64,000 nt of DNA, taken from positions 33,375 to 97,374 of the forward strand of contig VCMS01000214.1 of assembly GCA_022539475.1 (NCBI GenBank). The letters run 5' to 3'. The stretch's first letter is position 1. Each line of letters begins with the position of its first letter. This stretch comes from Gracilaria domingensis. Taxonomy: Eukaryota > Rhodophyta > Florideophyceae > Gracilariales > Gracilariaceae. The notes beneath the pieces were generated by a model, which was not told the DNA's origin, did not search any database, and saw only the letters and a list, made by a program, of their open reading frames with translations. Position numbers and translations under genes: made by a program. Shown one piece after another: positions 39,885-50,534 of the stretch.

Positions 39885-40845
39885 AGAATTTGAGAACGAT
39901 GAAGAATCGGAGGAAAGCGCAGACGACAACGACTCCGAAGGTTCTCCATCGGATGGAGGGCACGAACGCGATCTAGTTGTCCCAGTCAGGGATGACGTTG
40001 TTCTTCTACGAGCCGAAGATGTGAGACGACAGCCTCATTATCTTATCTTTCGAGTCTACCGTCGTTACCCTCAGCCACCGGATAGAGAACAACTTCATCC
40101 ACACACCTCTGAACTTCCGTACGGAGAAATGGGTGTCCTAGAGCTGGACAACAGTTCCGAACCAATAGTCCGTTTCGGAGTAGGCTGGCCTATACCTGCA
40201 CCGGCTGATGAAGAACCCCTCGCGGTTCCATCGCAAAGCGAAGCCCATGAAGACCATGTGATGGTTATAAGTCTTGACAACACTAACGATGAGGCCGATA
40301 ACCAGCTGAGCGGTTTAGCTGAGCCGAATGACGATCAACGACGATCGGTCTATCACACCCCGAATCCCTCGTCTTTTCAGAGTTCCATGACAGACACTAG
40401 CCTTCAACCACCTGACCCTCCCCTTTTGTCAACTGACAACGATAGAGGAGCTGAAGAGAGGAACTCTGGAAGGGACGACGAAGAAGATGAAGATTGTGTA
40501 GAAGTAGAAGCAGGAGTTCATGAAGCAGAAGTAGAAGTAGAAGAGGAAGTGGTGAATAAGGGAAATGAAGATGATCATGAAGAAGATGAAGATGGTTCCT
40601 CACCAGAAGAAGTCGAGCTGTCTGGTACCCCTCTCTACCGCGACCCTGTCCTCACCATCCCGATTACGGATGAGGTCACTTTGCTACCACCTGAAGAAGG
40701 GGAACTTATTAGCGACTTTCTTTTGGTTCGTGTCCAGTTCGGTACCCTGTACCCACTCCAGCGCACCCCCCTCACCTCGGCGTGCACAACATGCCTTTTG
40801 GTCGCACCGGGCTACTGGAGGAGGATGAAAATGGCCATTACGTGA
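39883..40845 (+). CDS. Acidic linker frame with a duplicated domain
   Basis: This frame has no good start of its own near its 5' end and continues the acidic composition of the gag tail (REFENDEESEES), so a +1 shift at AAA-TAG-A is a natural way in. A domain-like stretch at about 39991-40220 (DDVVLLRAEDV, FRVYRRYP, ELPYGEMGVLELD) is followed by a very acidic linker, then a second copy at about 40666-40880 (DEVTLLPPEEG, LVRVQFGTLYP). The second copy is completed only in the pol frame (NMPFGRTGLLEED), after the C6 run at 40766-40771. I do not recognise the domain. Confidence 0.7.
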   Translation, partial: REFENDEESEESADDNDSEGSPSDGGHERDLVVPVRDDVVLLRAEDVRRQPHYLIFRVYRRYPQPPDREQLHPHTSELPYGEMGVLELDNSSEPIVRFGVGWPIPAPADEEPLAVPSQSEAHEDHVMVISLDNTNDEADNQLSGLAEPNDDQRRSVYHTPNPSSFQSSMTDTSLQPPDPPLLSTDNDRGAEERNSGRDDEEDEDCVEVEAGVHEAEVEVEEEVVNKGNEDDHEEDEDGSSPEEVELSGTPLYRDPVLTIPITDEVTLLPPEEGELISDFLLVRVQFGTLYPLQRTPLTSACTTCLLVAPGYWRRMKMAIT

Positions 40846-43800
40846 TTGCTTTCGAGGAAGAGCTTCCTCAAGAAGAGTTCTCGACGCAGGTCCCCCCAAC
40901 ACCTGTTAGAGAGTTGGAAGCTCAACCCGACCCCTGGCAAACAGAGCCGCGTACAACTGGCTCTGGTGAAGGACACTCTACTTCACGTGATAGTAAGCCG
41001 AAGGTTGCATGTCCCGCTCCTGAGATCGAATACTCCCTGTTAGATCCTGTCGCGTTTGATGGCAAAGGTCGTATACTGGATCGAAGAGACTACCCTCCTG
41101 ACACGAGTCACGAAGAAGTCATCCTCAAAAGGCTTTCACACTTGCCCAGCAGGGAGCAACAGGAACTACTTCGTGTTTTACTTGACCTTGGGGTGGTCGC
41201 CTGGTCTTTGTATGATCTTCGACCTGCAGATGTACCAGTCATGCATGAGTTCTCACTGACGACCCAGACTCCGATACACTCAAGAGTTCGTAGGCTTCCG
41301 CCGCGACATGACGAAGTCGTCAAGAAGGAACTCGGTAAAATGCTTGACGCTGGGATAATCAAACCTTGTACATCTGCATGGTCCTTTCCGATCGTCATTG
41401 CGACCAAAAAGGATGGCAAGCCAAGGTTCTGTGTGGACTACCGAGCTCTGAACCAAGTTATGAAAGCGGACAGATGGCCCTTACCTCATATTGAACAAAT
41501 CTTTGATGACTTGGGCGGCTGTTCGTTCTTCACTACGCTTGACCTCTTCTCCGGATACTGGCAAATCAGAATGTCACCTCGGTGTAAGGAGATGACCACC
41601 TTCGTTTGCCGTCAAGGAACCTATCAGTTTGAGGTCATGCCCTTCGGCTTGATGAACGCCCCCTCAACATTCCAAAGAATGATGGACTCTATCCTCAACA
41701 AGTATCCGTTTGTAAGGGTCTATCTGGACGACGTGGTCATCTATTCAAAAACCTTAGAGGATCACGTCGAGCACATCAAGTTAGTACTAAGGACAATTGC
41801 CTCCCATGGGTTGAAGCTGAAGATCTCTAAGTGCGACTTTGCCCATCCCAAGATTGAACTGCTCGGACATGTTGTCGACCAGAGCGGAGTTGCAGTGGAC
41901 GTGAAGAAAATAGAGGCCATCAAGGCGGCTCCGATCCCTAAGACAACCACTGAACTGAGGAGCTTTCTTGGGCTTGCTGGCTACTACCGTTGGTTTATCA
42001 AGCACTTTGCCAAAACTTCGGCAGTTCTCCATGCAGCAACGTCCGGAAATCGGAAACTAGTGTTCAACAATGAAATGGTTGAAGCCTTCAAAGACCTGAA
42101 GGAGAAGCTAACCAGTCCTCCAGTGTTGGCCTTTCCCGACTTCGACAATCCGTTTTGGGTCGAAACCGATGCTTCTTCATTTGCGTTGGGCGCCGTTCTC
42201 GCTCAGAAGAAATCTGATGGCATGTTTCACCCAATTCAGTATGCCAGCCGGACTATGACTGCAGCTGAAAGGAACTACGCGGTCTGTGAGCAGGAGGCGC
42301 TTGCTGTCATCTTCGCATTCAAGAAATTTCGGCTATACCTTCTTGGATCAAAACCATTTCAATTGATTACAGACCATCAGGCGCTGAAGTATGCGTTTCA
42401 GAAGAAGGATGTACATGGGCGATTGGCCAGGTGGCTCGATTTCCTAGCTGAATACGAGTTCGAGGTTGTATACCGCTCAGGGGATAAGAATTGCGCTGCT
42501 GATTATCTTTCTCGCTACTCCACGATAAGGGGGCATCATGCTCCAGAAGTGGCGACTACTGTTTCTTCCCCTACATGTGAAGCTTTCTCAGGCCTCGAAC
42601 CTTATTATGCAAATATTGGTCGATATCTGAGCGACCTTCCGGTCGATGAGCCCAACTCGAGCCTCAGAGGGGCGATCAAAAGGAATTCTAAGAAGTTTAT
42701 GGTATGGAATGGGCAGTTGTATCGTAGAATGGGGTCCGGGTTACGACTCCTTCCTAACGTCAATGAAAGGCGTAAGCTCTTGAAAACATTTCATGACGAT
42801 GTGGGACACTGGGATATCACGGCGACCAGAAGGCACGTCATTGATCGATTCTGGTGGCCCAATATTCACTCTGATGTCACAACCTACGTCAAGAGTTGTG
42901 ATGGCTGCCAGTTCATGGGATCTTTTCTTGCTTACCGAGCGGGGCAACGAGCCCCGCTGACGGATATCTTCCACACGTTTTCAATTGATTTCGCCGGACC
43001 CCTTAGGGTGACAAGGAACGGAAACCGATTCTTGCTCATTGGGGTCGAGCACCTCACGGGATGGCCGATCGCAGTGGCAACTCGAACATCTACGGCAGTC
43101 GATGTAGTCAACTTTATTAGAAGAAAGATCGTCGCGCCCTTCGGCTATCCCCGCACGATTGTCTCCGATAACGCTACCTCCTTTCTCGCGTCCAGTGTCC
43201 AAGCTTATCTAATGCGTCATGATATCACTCTGAAACCGGTGCTCGCATATGCACCTATGTCTAATGGACGCGCAGAAAGAATGGTAGGGACGATCAAGAG
43301 GGCGATCGCGAAAACGATTCATGATCAGAACTCCGATTGGGATGAAGTACTCCCGGAGGTTCTCTATGGTTATCGCACTCGACAAATGGCCGAAGGATAT
43401 TCTCCATTTCAGCTCATGTATGGAGTACGGCCCCGAATGCATCCATCAGATCCTGCTTCCCTGATAGCCACGCCGTCACTTGATCATCGTGAGGTGGAAC
43501 TACAAGCCTCCACTCTTGGGAGGGCCACAAGGGTATTGCAGCAGCCTCGCCGTCAAGACGATGAGCGTCGTGGACATCGGTTCGCTGTTGGAGACCAGGT
43601 ACTGGTAATGCGTGGTGAAGCCCTTAATCCTTCGGTGAAATGGCCATCATTCAAATCGAGGTTCTATGGACCATGCCACGTCGTTCGAGCTAATCATCCT
43701 CGGTACATATTGGTTTCTCCACACCGACGTATGTCGAGAAGGGGCATTCATGCGAGACGCTTAAGACCTTACCGTCCTAGACCAAGGCATATGATCCCGA

Positions 43801-44777
43801 GAACAGTACGATATGAAAGAAATAATCAGCCCGAAGCGGCATGCCCGGTCGTGGTACAAGGAGGACCAAATCCAACCAGACCCCCTGCTGACTATCTGAG
43901 GATAATTGTGGCTGGATGGAGACTTTCTGAATGGCTTTCCCCTGTCAGCACGAGTACAAACGATCTACAGAAGGTGGCATGGAACCTATTACATGTTTAC
44001 CTTGGGACTTTCAAACGACATGGACCCTACATAACCGAGGGTCTTCTTACTAAGCTGGTCTCATTGACAGGAAGGGTGAACCCTTTCATTATACCGCTTG
44101 TGGGTCAGCAGTTTGTCTTTTACTACTATCACTTTGCGGTGGCTCGCTATGGACATCTTCCCCCGCAGAGAACTTACGGGGTGGAGGTGTCAAGCTTCCT
44201 GCAGCGGATTGAAGCTGGAGAGGCTTTCGAGATCGATCTGGCATATGACCAAGATCGCGGTGACGTACCTCCTCCGCTCCAGATTGAAGAAACCACCCCA
44301 GTAACGCCGGCTCTTCTTGCAATGCCGATAATTGTTGACTACGAAGTCTACAACCAGGACGTGAACTACTTGGAGATGGAAATCGGTGGGCGTACACTTG
44401 AGAACTGGCTCTCCCCACTAGAATGTGAGGACTGGGAGAAGCATTGTATTGTTTGGAATTGCTTTCATCTCTGCTTGAGTATTCATCTCGTATACGGTCA
44501 GTATTTTACACAGTATGCCCATGTGATGCTTGGCAGATTGGCTAGAAGGCTCCATCCGCAGATGAACAGGCTTGGCGCGGATAGGACGATATTCTTTCTA
44601 TATCACTATGTCATTGGAAAGTATGGACATCTACCAGCTGCTGCGACGCACGAAGAGCAGGTGGAAGACTACATTCGTCGTATTGAAAATCATGAAGAGT
44701 TCCTCATTGACTTTGAACCAGATCCTGAGTATCCAGAACCTCCACACCCTTTCAGGTATACTACCGAAGAGATTTAG
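40770..44777 (+). CDS. pol: Reverse transcriptase-RNase H-integrase with two extra C-terminal domains
   Basis: First ATG is at 40782; residue numbers count from it. RT: VDYRALNQV (218-226), YLDD (314-317). RNase H: ETDASS (461-466) and TDHQALK. Integrase: zinc module H671, H676, C706, C709; catalytic D736, D796, E832; then the GPY/F-like module around GDQVLVM and SRFYGPCHVV (about 937-968). After an Arg-rich stretch come two homologous segments, 1038-1154 and 1197-1311, sharing WLSP, a VAWN/VWN motif with a following His, YHF/YHY, RYGHLP/KYGHLP, and RIE..E.F.IDL/F. These two domains are not chromodomains and I do not know them. Entry into this frame from the linker requires -1 movement at the C6 run. 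Confidence 0.93.
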   Translation, partial: PHLGVHNMPFGRTGLLEEDENGHYVIAFEEELPQEEFSTQVPPTPVRELEAQPDPWQTEPRTTGSGEGHSTSRDSKPKVACPAPEIEYSLLDPVAFDGKGRILDRRDYPPDTSHEEVILKRLSHLPSREQQELLRVLLDLGVVAWSLYDLRPADVPVMHEFSLTTQTPIHSRVRRLPPRHDEVVKKELGKMLDAGIIKPCTSAWSFPIVIATKKDGKPRFCVDYRALNQVMKADRWPLPHIEQIFDDLGGCSFFTTLDLFSGYWQIRMSPRCKEMTTFVCRQGTYQFEVMPFGLMNAPSTFQRMMDSILNKYPFVRVYLDDVVIYSKTLEDHVEHIKLVLRTIASHGLKLKISKCDFAHPKIELLGHVVDQSGVAVDVKKIEAIKAAPIPKTTTELRSFLGLAGYYRWFIKHFAKTSAVLHAATSGNRKLVFNNEMVEAFKDLKEKLTSPPVLAFPDFDNPFWVETDASSFALGAVLAQKKSDGMFHPIQYASRTMTAAERNYAVCEQEALAVIFAFKKFRLYLLGSKPFQLITDHQALKYAFQKKDVHGRLARWLDFLAEYEFEVVYRSGDKNCAADYLSRYSTIRGHHAPEVATTVSSPTCEAFSGLEPYYANIGRYLSDLPVDEPNSSLRGAIKRNSKKFMVWNGQLYRRMGSGLRLLPNVNERRKLLKTFHDDVGHWDITATRRHVIDRFWWPNIHSDVTTYVKSCDGCQFMGSFLAYRAGQRAPLTDIFHTFSIDFAGPLRVTRNGNRFLLIGVEHLTGWPIAVATRTSTAVDVVNFIRRKIVAPFGYPRTIVSDNATSFLASSVQAYLMRHDITLKPVLAYAPMSNGRAERMVGTIKRAIAKTIHDQNSDWDEVLPEVLYGYRTRQMAEGYSPFQLMYGVRPRMHPSDPASLIATPSLDHREVELQASTLGRATRVLQQPRRQDDERRGHRFAVGDQVLVMRGEALNPSVKWPSFKSRFYGPCHVVRANHPRYILVSPHRRMSRRGIHARRLRPYRPRPRHMIPRTVRYERNNQPEAACPVVVQGGPNPTRPPADYLRIIVAGWRLSEWLSPVSTSTNDLQKVAWNLLHVYLGTFKRHGPYITEGLLTKLVSLTGRVNPFIIPLVGQQFVFYYYHFAVARYGHLPPQRTYGVEVSSFLQRIEAGEAFEIDLAYDQDRGDVPPPLQIEETTPVTPALLAMPIIVDYEVYNQDVNYLEMEIGGRTLENWLSPLECEDWEKHCIVWNCFHLCLSIHLVYGQYFTQYAHVMLGRLARRLHPQMNRLGADRTIFFLYHYVIGKYGHLPAAATHEEQVEDYIRRIENHEEFLIDFEPDPEYPEPPHPFRYTTEEI

Positions 44778-44856
44778 CGGGACGGACCCTTGGAACATTG
44801 ATCAAAACCGTAAGTTCATGGTCGCCCAGGCGTAGCGACCGCTGAGTTGGGGAGTG

Positions 44857-46999
44857 TGTGGAGGCGGATGCAGGGGAGTGTCCCGCCACCCCAGGGACAC
44901 TCCCGAACAATTTTTTTCTATATCTCCGACACCTTCCACCCCTGGACTGCGCCGTCACTCCCGCCGTCTGCGCCCACCGCTGCGCGCCGTGCGCTGCGAC
45001 GCGGCGGCAAGGATGATGAGGTTTCGCGCCGCGCGCCGCGGCGCGCCCCCGACGGAGATGAAGAAGTCGCGCGCCGCTCGCTGCGGCGCGCCTGAAGAGG
45101 AGTATAATGAGGTTGCGCGTCGCGCGCCGCTGGCTGCGGCGCGCCCGCCGCTAAGCAGTCTTTGGAAGCTCGCGCCCCGCACGTTGCGGCGCGCCAGCTG
45201 CAGGGTAGGAAAGGAACGTGCGCGCAGCACCTGACGCTGGAGGACAGTGAGTGGAGCGCTCTCTTCGGGGAGCTCAGAAAGTTGTGGCGCGCTCTGTCGC
45301 GCGCGTCGGAACACATACGACCAGGGGATACAAATCAATTTAATCGAGAAGCAGGAGTTCTATGACAAAGAGGCAATCGAAGATACGAGAAATGGATATC
45401 AATCAGAGGACAACAAAGCTTTCACAGCGTCATGAACGAGATGAAGCGCCCGTGCGCGGGAGGGAGAGCGTAGCACCATCATGGAAAGCGCCAACCCAAC
45501 ACCAATCCCGCGCACGAACAGTACTGGGAGCTCGTTAAGATTGTCTTTGAGCTCATCCATCGATATTCCACGCTTGAAGAGGAAGTCATATAGAGCCTCC
45601 TCGCAGGCGAAAAGTTGCGCTTCGGTACGTTCTTCGGTGGCAACATCGTCTTCGTTCGCAAATGCGGCGTCCTCCTCGAGCTGAATGGTGTCCGCAGTAA
45701 CTTCTTTTGCTTCGCTCTCGATCAGGACGGTTGATTTGGCACGCGGAACATCGGAATGGTCGGTATCGTCGTCGGTCATAGTAGCAATAACTTCGTTTGG
45801 AGTTGACATCGTTCAAAAGATGGACACCTGAAAGGCGGTGGTAAGATAGGGGAAGCATGGCAGACCTGAGAGGCACCGAAGGGTAACTATAATATCGAAT
45901 ATACCGCCATGATAACTGGTCACGCACGCACAATCGTGATAGTGCCACGATGGCACGACATGGAAGGTGGATGTCATCCGGAGGACTAGTTGAAAACCTA
46001 AATAGCCAGAAGAAATCTGGCCAACCACCGACCTACATAACGAAGAACCGTACGTTGACATTATTACCTATTATGGACATGGTGAGCAATATTAAGTTGT
46101 TTGTCACAAGACGACAATCGGCGCACCGTATCACCAACAGCCAATGAACAGGAGACATAACGAAGAACCGTACAACGGTATCACAACCAAGTATATGACC
46201 TGGTGAGCCGTTCTGAATGCCTTGGTGAAAGATGATATTAGGTGTTCGCTTGCGGTGACCATGCATTATCACAATTGTAGATATAAACCCCCGAGTTCGA
46301 GCGCTCGCTGCAAACTCAACTCGGGCAGACCACTTCCCCTCCGGACGACTTCCCCCATCCTGGCCTCTCTCGCCTTTCTTCCTCCCCTTCCGTCGTCGCC
46401 AACCTTCCTTCCTTTGGCAATCCCATCTTCCCTTAGCGCAGTCTGCGCCTCCCTGCCACCAGCCTTTCCCCCTACATTTCCTTATTCCCGGCGGCCCGGT
46501 CTCCCGCCGTTCCCTAGCCAGTCGCCTTGTGCTGCCCTCCATTGGGCTCGTTCGCACACTGCGACCATCACCCATCACTACGTCTCCGTTCTCCCAGACG
46601 GACGTTGGCAGTGTTACGCATTGCGCTGGTTTTATTTCTGTCGCTACCTCGCCTGGTTGTTAGGTTCGTGGTGGCATCGACGACAGACTCTATCGCTTTA
46701 GTCCTACCACACTATTGTCCCGCCGACAGCTCTTGTGTGTCTTGGTCTGTTGGCCCTGCTTTCTGTTGTTGTGTTGGCTCTCGGTATCGGACGCTGAGCC
46801 ATATCCTCGGTTGATTCTTACCCCTGCTTTCAGTTTGCGGGGAGTTTCCATCTATCTTGGGGTTATCTTGTCTGCTCCTGCAGGCATCTGAGCTACGTGA
46901 ATCTGTCGCCCTTTGGGCTGGTACTCTCGAGCATTTATTGTGTCGCTCTCCTTGGGTTTGTCACCACCCGCGCTGTTTCCCCCAAAAATGGCGTCCACA
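44857..46999 (+). repeat. 3' LTR (2143 bp)
   Basis: Starts TGTGGAGGCGG, ends GCGTCCACA; same internal features as the 5' LTR at an offset of 9230 bp. The gag start codon inside it leads to a 42-codon-or-shorter frame in flanking DNA. Confidence 0.93.
45399..45809 (-). CDS. Antisense LTR reading frame, second copy
   Basis: Same 136-residue product as at 36169-36579, in the 3' LTR. Here the antisense transcript would run towards the integrase and C-terminal domains of the element, so it could give antisense RNA to pol. Confidence 0.45.
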   Translation of the reverse strand: MSTPNEVIATMTDDDTDHSDVPRAKSTVLIESEAKEVTADTIQLEEDAAFANEDDVATEERTEAQLFACEEALYDFLFKRGISMDELKDNLNELPVLFVRGIGVGLALSMMVLRSPSRARALHLVHDAVKALLSSD

Positions 47000-47004
47000 G
47001 TATT
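47000..47004. repeat. Target-site duplication GTATT, right copy
   Basis: Matches 35622-35626. Confidence 0.92.
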
Positions 47005-47608
47005 CTTGTTACAGACGGTACAACGTGTTGTAGTGTCAGCTACACAAAGGTATAACGTTTGTAGGCACGCACGCCTGCGGCCCCGTCGGTGCCACAGCCG
47101 TAGATAGTTCATGCAAGTGCTTCAGAAGCAATCCTGACCGCTCGCAAGAGCCTTTCAGTTGGAACTCCGTGGCACACTGCGCAGACACGACGCCTCCGTG
47201 ACGGCTACCACATTGTTCCTCGTTGCTTTGCCTTTGACGCACGTCACAGGAGCGCATACATGTGTACCAGTTCATCTCTATGTCGCCTTCTGTCTTCGTC
47301 AATGCACTCGGAACATCTTTATCGAGGCACGCTACCTTCGTACCTGCAGTGCGTAACGTAAGGCGCGGTACAGTGACACAGCACGCACTGCTTGACGCCT
47401 GGTGGACAATAGGAAAGCAACAAGTCTTCCAACTGTTCAAAAGTCCCCTCGGCAAGCGCCGAGCACTCTTCCCACCCTGTATTTGTAGAGCGTTCTTTGG
47501 CATCCTTGCTTCCCAATCGCCTACCCCACACGCTCCTTCCTTCCATCGTCGATTCGAATCAACTCTCACTCAAGGCGCATCCATTCCTCACCTTCTTTCT
47601 TCTCAGAA
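47005..47608. other. Upstream region of the two-span membrane protein
   Basis: About 600 bp without a convincing gene. The last 150 bp before the ATG are pyrimidine-rich (for example CTTCCTTCCATCGTC, CTTCTTTCTTCTCAG), fitting a leader for the gene at 47609. Overlapping frames on both strands show no domain. Confidence 0.4.
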
Positions 47609-48226
47609 ATGTCCCAACCTCAGCCGACCAACTCTCCTCCTCCTCCCACGCAGGCAGGAAATAAGCATGGAGATGCCGGCAAAATTCTCAATCCGGAAGA
47701 CGTTCCCATACGCTATGGAAAGCGTCTTCAACCCTTTCCAAGCCCTCACCCAGAAGTGAAATTTGATCCCATCAAGTGGTTCTGGGTTCCCGCTTTTCAG
47801 TTCGACATTTTTTTCATTCTTTCGCTACTGGTGTTCCTCTTCTTGATCGCCGGAGCCATCACCTACGCCGCCGCTCCCACGTCGGCAGGACTCGCAGGCG
47901 GAAGCTTTCTGATTGTTGTAGCGTTGGTGATTTGGTACCTGCGAGTGAATCTCGGCATCAACCAGTCCCTTCGCACGGCCATATGTCGATGTTATGCGAA
48001 GAGGGAAACTGCGTTACGCCTGTGGGAGTCGTCGGATGCTCGCGATTACATTTTTCAGAAAGACGTTCTTCACACGGAGAAGTCATTTTTTTATGAACTG
48101 GCTGTTCTGCGGGACGGCACCGTGGAGATCAGAAATGGAAACAGCGACAGGATCAACTCGCAAGCCGGAAGCCTCGATATTGGGATGCAGACATCGCTCA
48201 ATGCCAATGCCTTTACTCCAGTCTAA
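47609..48226 (+). CDS. Two-span membrane protein, unrecognised
   Basis: 205 residues. The N-terminus (1-60) is Pro-rich and polar. Two adjacent transmembrane helices follow: about 66-88 (FDIFFILSLLVFLFLIAGAITY) and about 95-112 (LAGGSFLIVVALVIWYL). The C-terminal 90 residues are soluble, with a basic start (RTAICRCYAKRETALRLW) and a compact-looking segment around FFYELAVLRDGTVEIRNGN. No signal peptide. I cannot name a family. Intact frame, ATG after a pyrimidine-rich leader, immediately downstream of the retrotransposon insertion (609 bp away), which may have displaced its distal promoter. Confidence 0.72.
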   Translation: MSQPQPTNSPPPPTQAGNKHGDAGKILNPEDVPIRYGKRLQPFPSPHPEVKFDPIKWFWVPAFQFDIFFILSLLVFLFLIAGAITYAAAPTSAGLAGGSFLIVVALVIWYLRVNLGINQSLRTAICRCYAKRETALRLWESSDARDYIFQKDVLHTEKSFFYELAVLRDGTVEIRNGNSDRINSQAGSLDIGMQTSLNANAFTPV

Positions 48227-50534
48227 CTTAGAGCGCTTTCCGCTATTTGACAATAGGCTCGCCAGATTCATGTTTTGTTTTTAGATGACGTCGGTAAACA
48301 AGTTTGCCAAGGATGGGTCAAAGGATTTCCGTATTTCATGAATTGCTCAATATCACATTGATCGTAATGCACTTATCTGTCTGCAATCATGGCCATTTGT
48401 TTTTCGTTTCTTTCAAGCATACGTATGGCCCGTGTCATTAACTCTCCAAAGAACATTAGATAGTTTACGCAAATAAAATTCTGCAACGCGTGAGGAATAC
48501 AACACCTAAAAGTTGAAGAGATTGGACACGCATTGCAGAAATCTGCGTTCATCATTCGCCAACAATTGTGAAATCGCACAATATAGTAAAGTGCTGGGAG
48601 CAATTGACGACTCCAAGTTTTAGCACCATCCCCGGGCGCTGATTGGAATTCTATCACGTGATAGTAAACCATCATACAACAAAATGCAAGCCTCTTCTTT
48701 TCACGCTCTCTAACCAAACCAGCATATCGCTAGTACAGTCACGAACAATGATCAGTCCCGCAATGGCACTTCCAACTCTCTAAAGAACTTAAAAACAAGA
48801 AACCGTTTTTGCTTCACAGCATGGGATGACTGCATTATCCTTGTGCGCCTTGTGGTTGCAATGCGCAGGGGGTGTGTGAGAGTGTTGAAGTTGGATGCCT
48901 CCGTTTATTGCGGAGGCTGGGAAACGGTGCCATAATGCACTGCTGTTGCTTCCAATCAAGAAACAGACTAAACTAGAGTGCTGCCTAAAATGGTCTGCCA
49001 CCCAGCGTGGGTGGCCTGTGATACGTAGGTGTCCATGCCAGACGAAGTGGTTGATTGCATCATCCACCACCCTTCCCTCCTTTAAAGACCAGAGGATTCT
49101 TTTGCTTTCTTGGTAAGGTCTGGAGAGGTGTTCTTGCGACGAAGAGGCTTTTTTGTCAAGCCCGGAACATCCTTAAGCATTTGTGCAAGTAATTCCAAAG
49201 TGTCTTCTGCGCTAGAAAGACCTTTCCCCAGCCCAGTACACATGAATGACCAACTATAGCAAAAATAGGACCTAACTAACCAACTACTACTAAAAAAATG
49301 TAGTTAGTCAACTCTCAGTACACATGTACACGGTGAACAAAACGACTTGTTGTCCTACGTGCAGGCCCGACAAAGAAACATTCAAGATGAAAAACGTAAC
49401 GTTAGGTCTTGCACGTTAAACAATGCCGACGAAAGATCTGATACTCTCCTGAGCGACGTCGTGAGAATGGCTTCACATACTAACATCTCAAACAACACGG
49501 TAGAGCTAAACGCCGCTTTAGCGATCGAAAAGCAACAAAAGCAACAACAGAAACGAGGTCTCAGAAAGGCAAATGATCTGCTACCAAAATATCAATATGG
49601 AGTACAATAGCAGCGGTAATCATTCCCGATAATTCTCCGAAGTTTTAGTGCAACGTCTGTGGTTCACTTCGACGAATGAACAAATTTTTTTTTCACAGTA
49701 ACATTATTCTCCATTACAAAACGTATCGCTCAAATTACTATTAAATTTAATACATGCGTTGCGTTCAGTAAAATCTATCCAAATTCGCTATGAAAAGTCT
49801 CATCAAAAACGCAGGTAAAGCGAATTCCAGTTACACTACTTGATCTAAAAATTTTTCTCCTCAAGAACGGCTTCAGTTCCAGACCACACAAATTCAGCCT
49901 CAAAATTTGTTCCAGCACGTACACTTCAAAGCGTTGCACTTGTATTGTTTGCATGTTTTAGCAAAGTTAGGCTCTCGAGAACCAAGAATCTGTGAAAACG
50001 AAATTTACTTCCCTTCTCATGAAAACTTCATGCTATGGTTGTTCCGTTACTTGATACTTCTCAGAGTGATCCATAGTACGGATCAATGTACTGCAAATCG
50101 GAAACGTATCGCTTTCTGTGCACCTCCGTGCTAAACTTATTACGAAAACAACACAAAGTGTTTGAAAACGTTCTTTCAAGCAAGATGTATGACCTTTCAA
50201 CGTCAGTATTACAGTTTTCTTTCGAAAACTGTAACCTTTATAGCTGCAAAATCAAAATATCTGATCTCGAGCTCTTGGCGGCAGATCAGCATTAAGTATA
50301 CTCTCTTTCTTGTAGTCTTGACTTGTTGCGCCATATTGTACAACAAAAGAAACAAAATCCAATCATTACACTGTGCAGTTTTTCTTCTCTTTGACATTCT
50401 TCCAGAACTATCTTGCCAATCTTTTCAGTCAAAGAAGGCGTCGCAAACATCTTTGATCATAAACAAACGTGCGCTGCGTCTATCCTCTATTCAACGAACA
50501 GAACTGCTGCTTTTCATAGCCAAAACAGTTCTAC
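48227..50534. other. AT-richer intergenic region, no supported gene
   Basis: About 2.3 kb. Short frames only. An 11-bp direct repeat CAGTACACATG occurs at 49234-49244 and 49316-49326, with a weak inverted pair (CTAACTA / TAGTTAG) between them; these might be related to the left end of the hAT element but I could not match them to its right side. Confidence 0.4.

Larger units (their letters stand above)
35627..46999 (+). mobile_element. Ty3/gypsy LTR retrotransposon, 11.37 kb, with extra modules
   Basis: Complete element: 2143-bp LTRs (TG...CA), near-identical (one A/G difference noted at the fifth base; the reading frames inside are the same), a 5-bp target duplication, and a TGG-type primer-binding site directly after the 5' LTR. 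Coding order is gag-protease, an acidic linker frame, then RT-RNase H-integrase with a long C-terminal extension. It has no chromodomain. Three features set it apart: a 136-codon antisense frame in each LTR, a duplicated linker domain crossing a C6 frame change, and two copies of a novel domain after the integrase. The expected order of frames is 0, +1, 0, which would need two recoding events. Confidence 0.95.
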
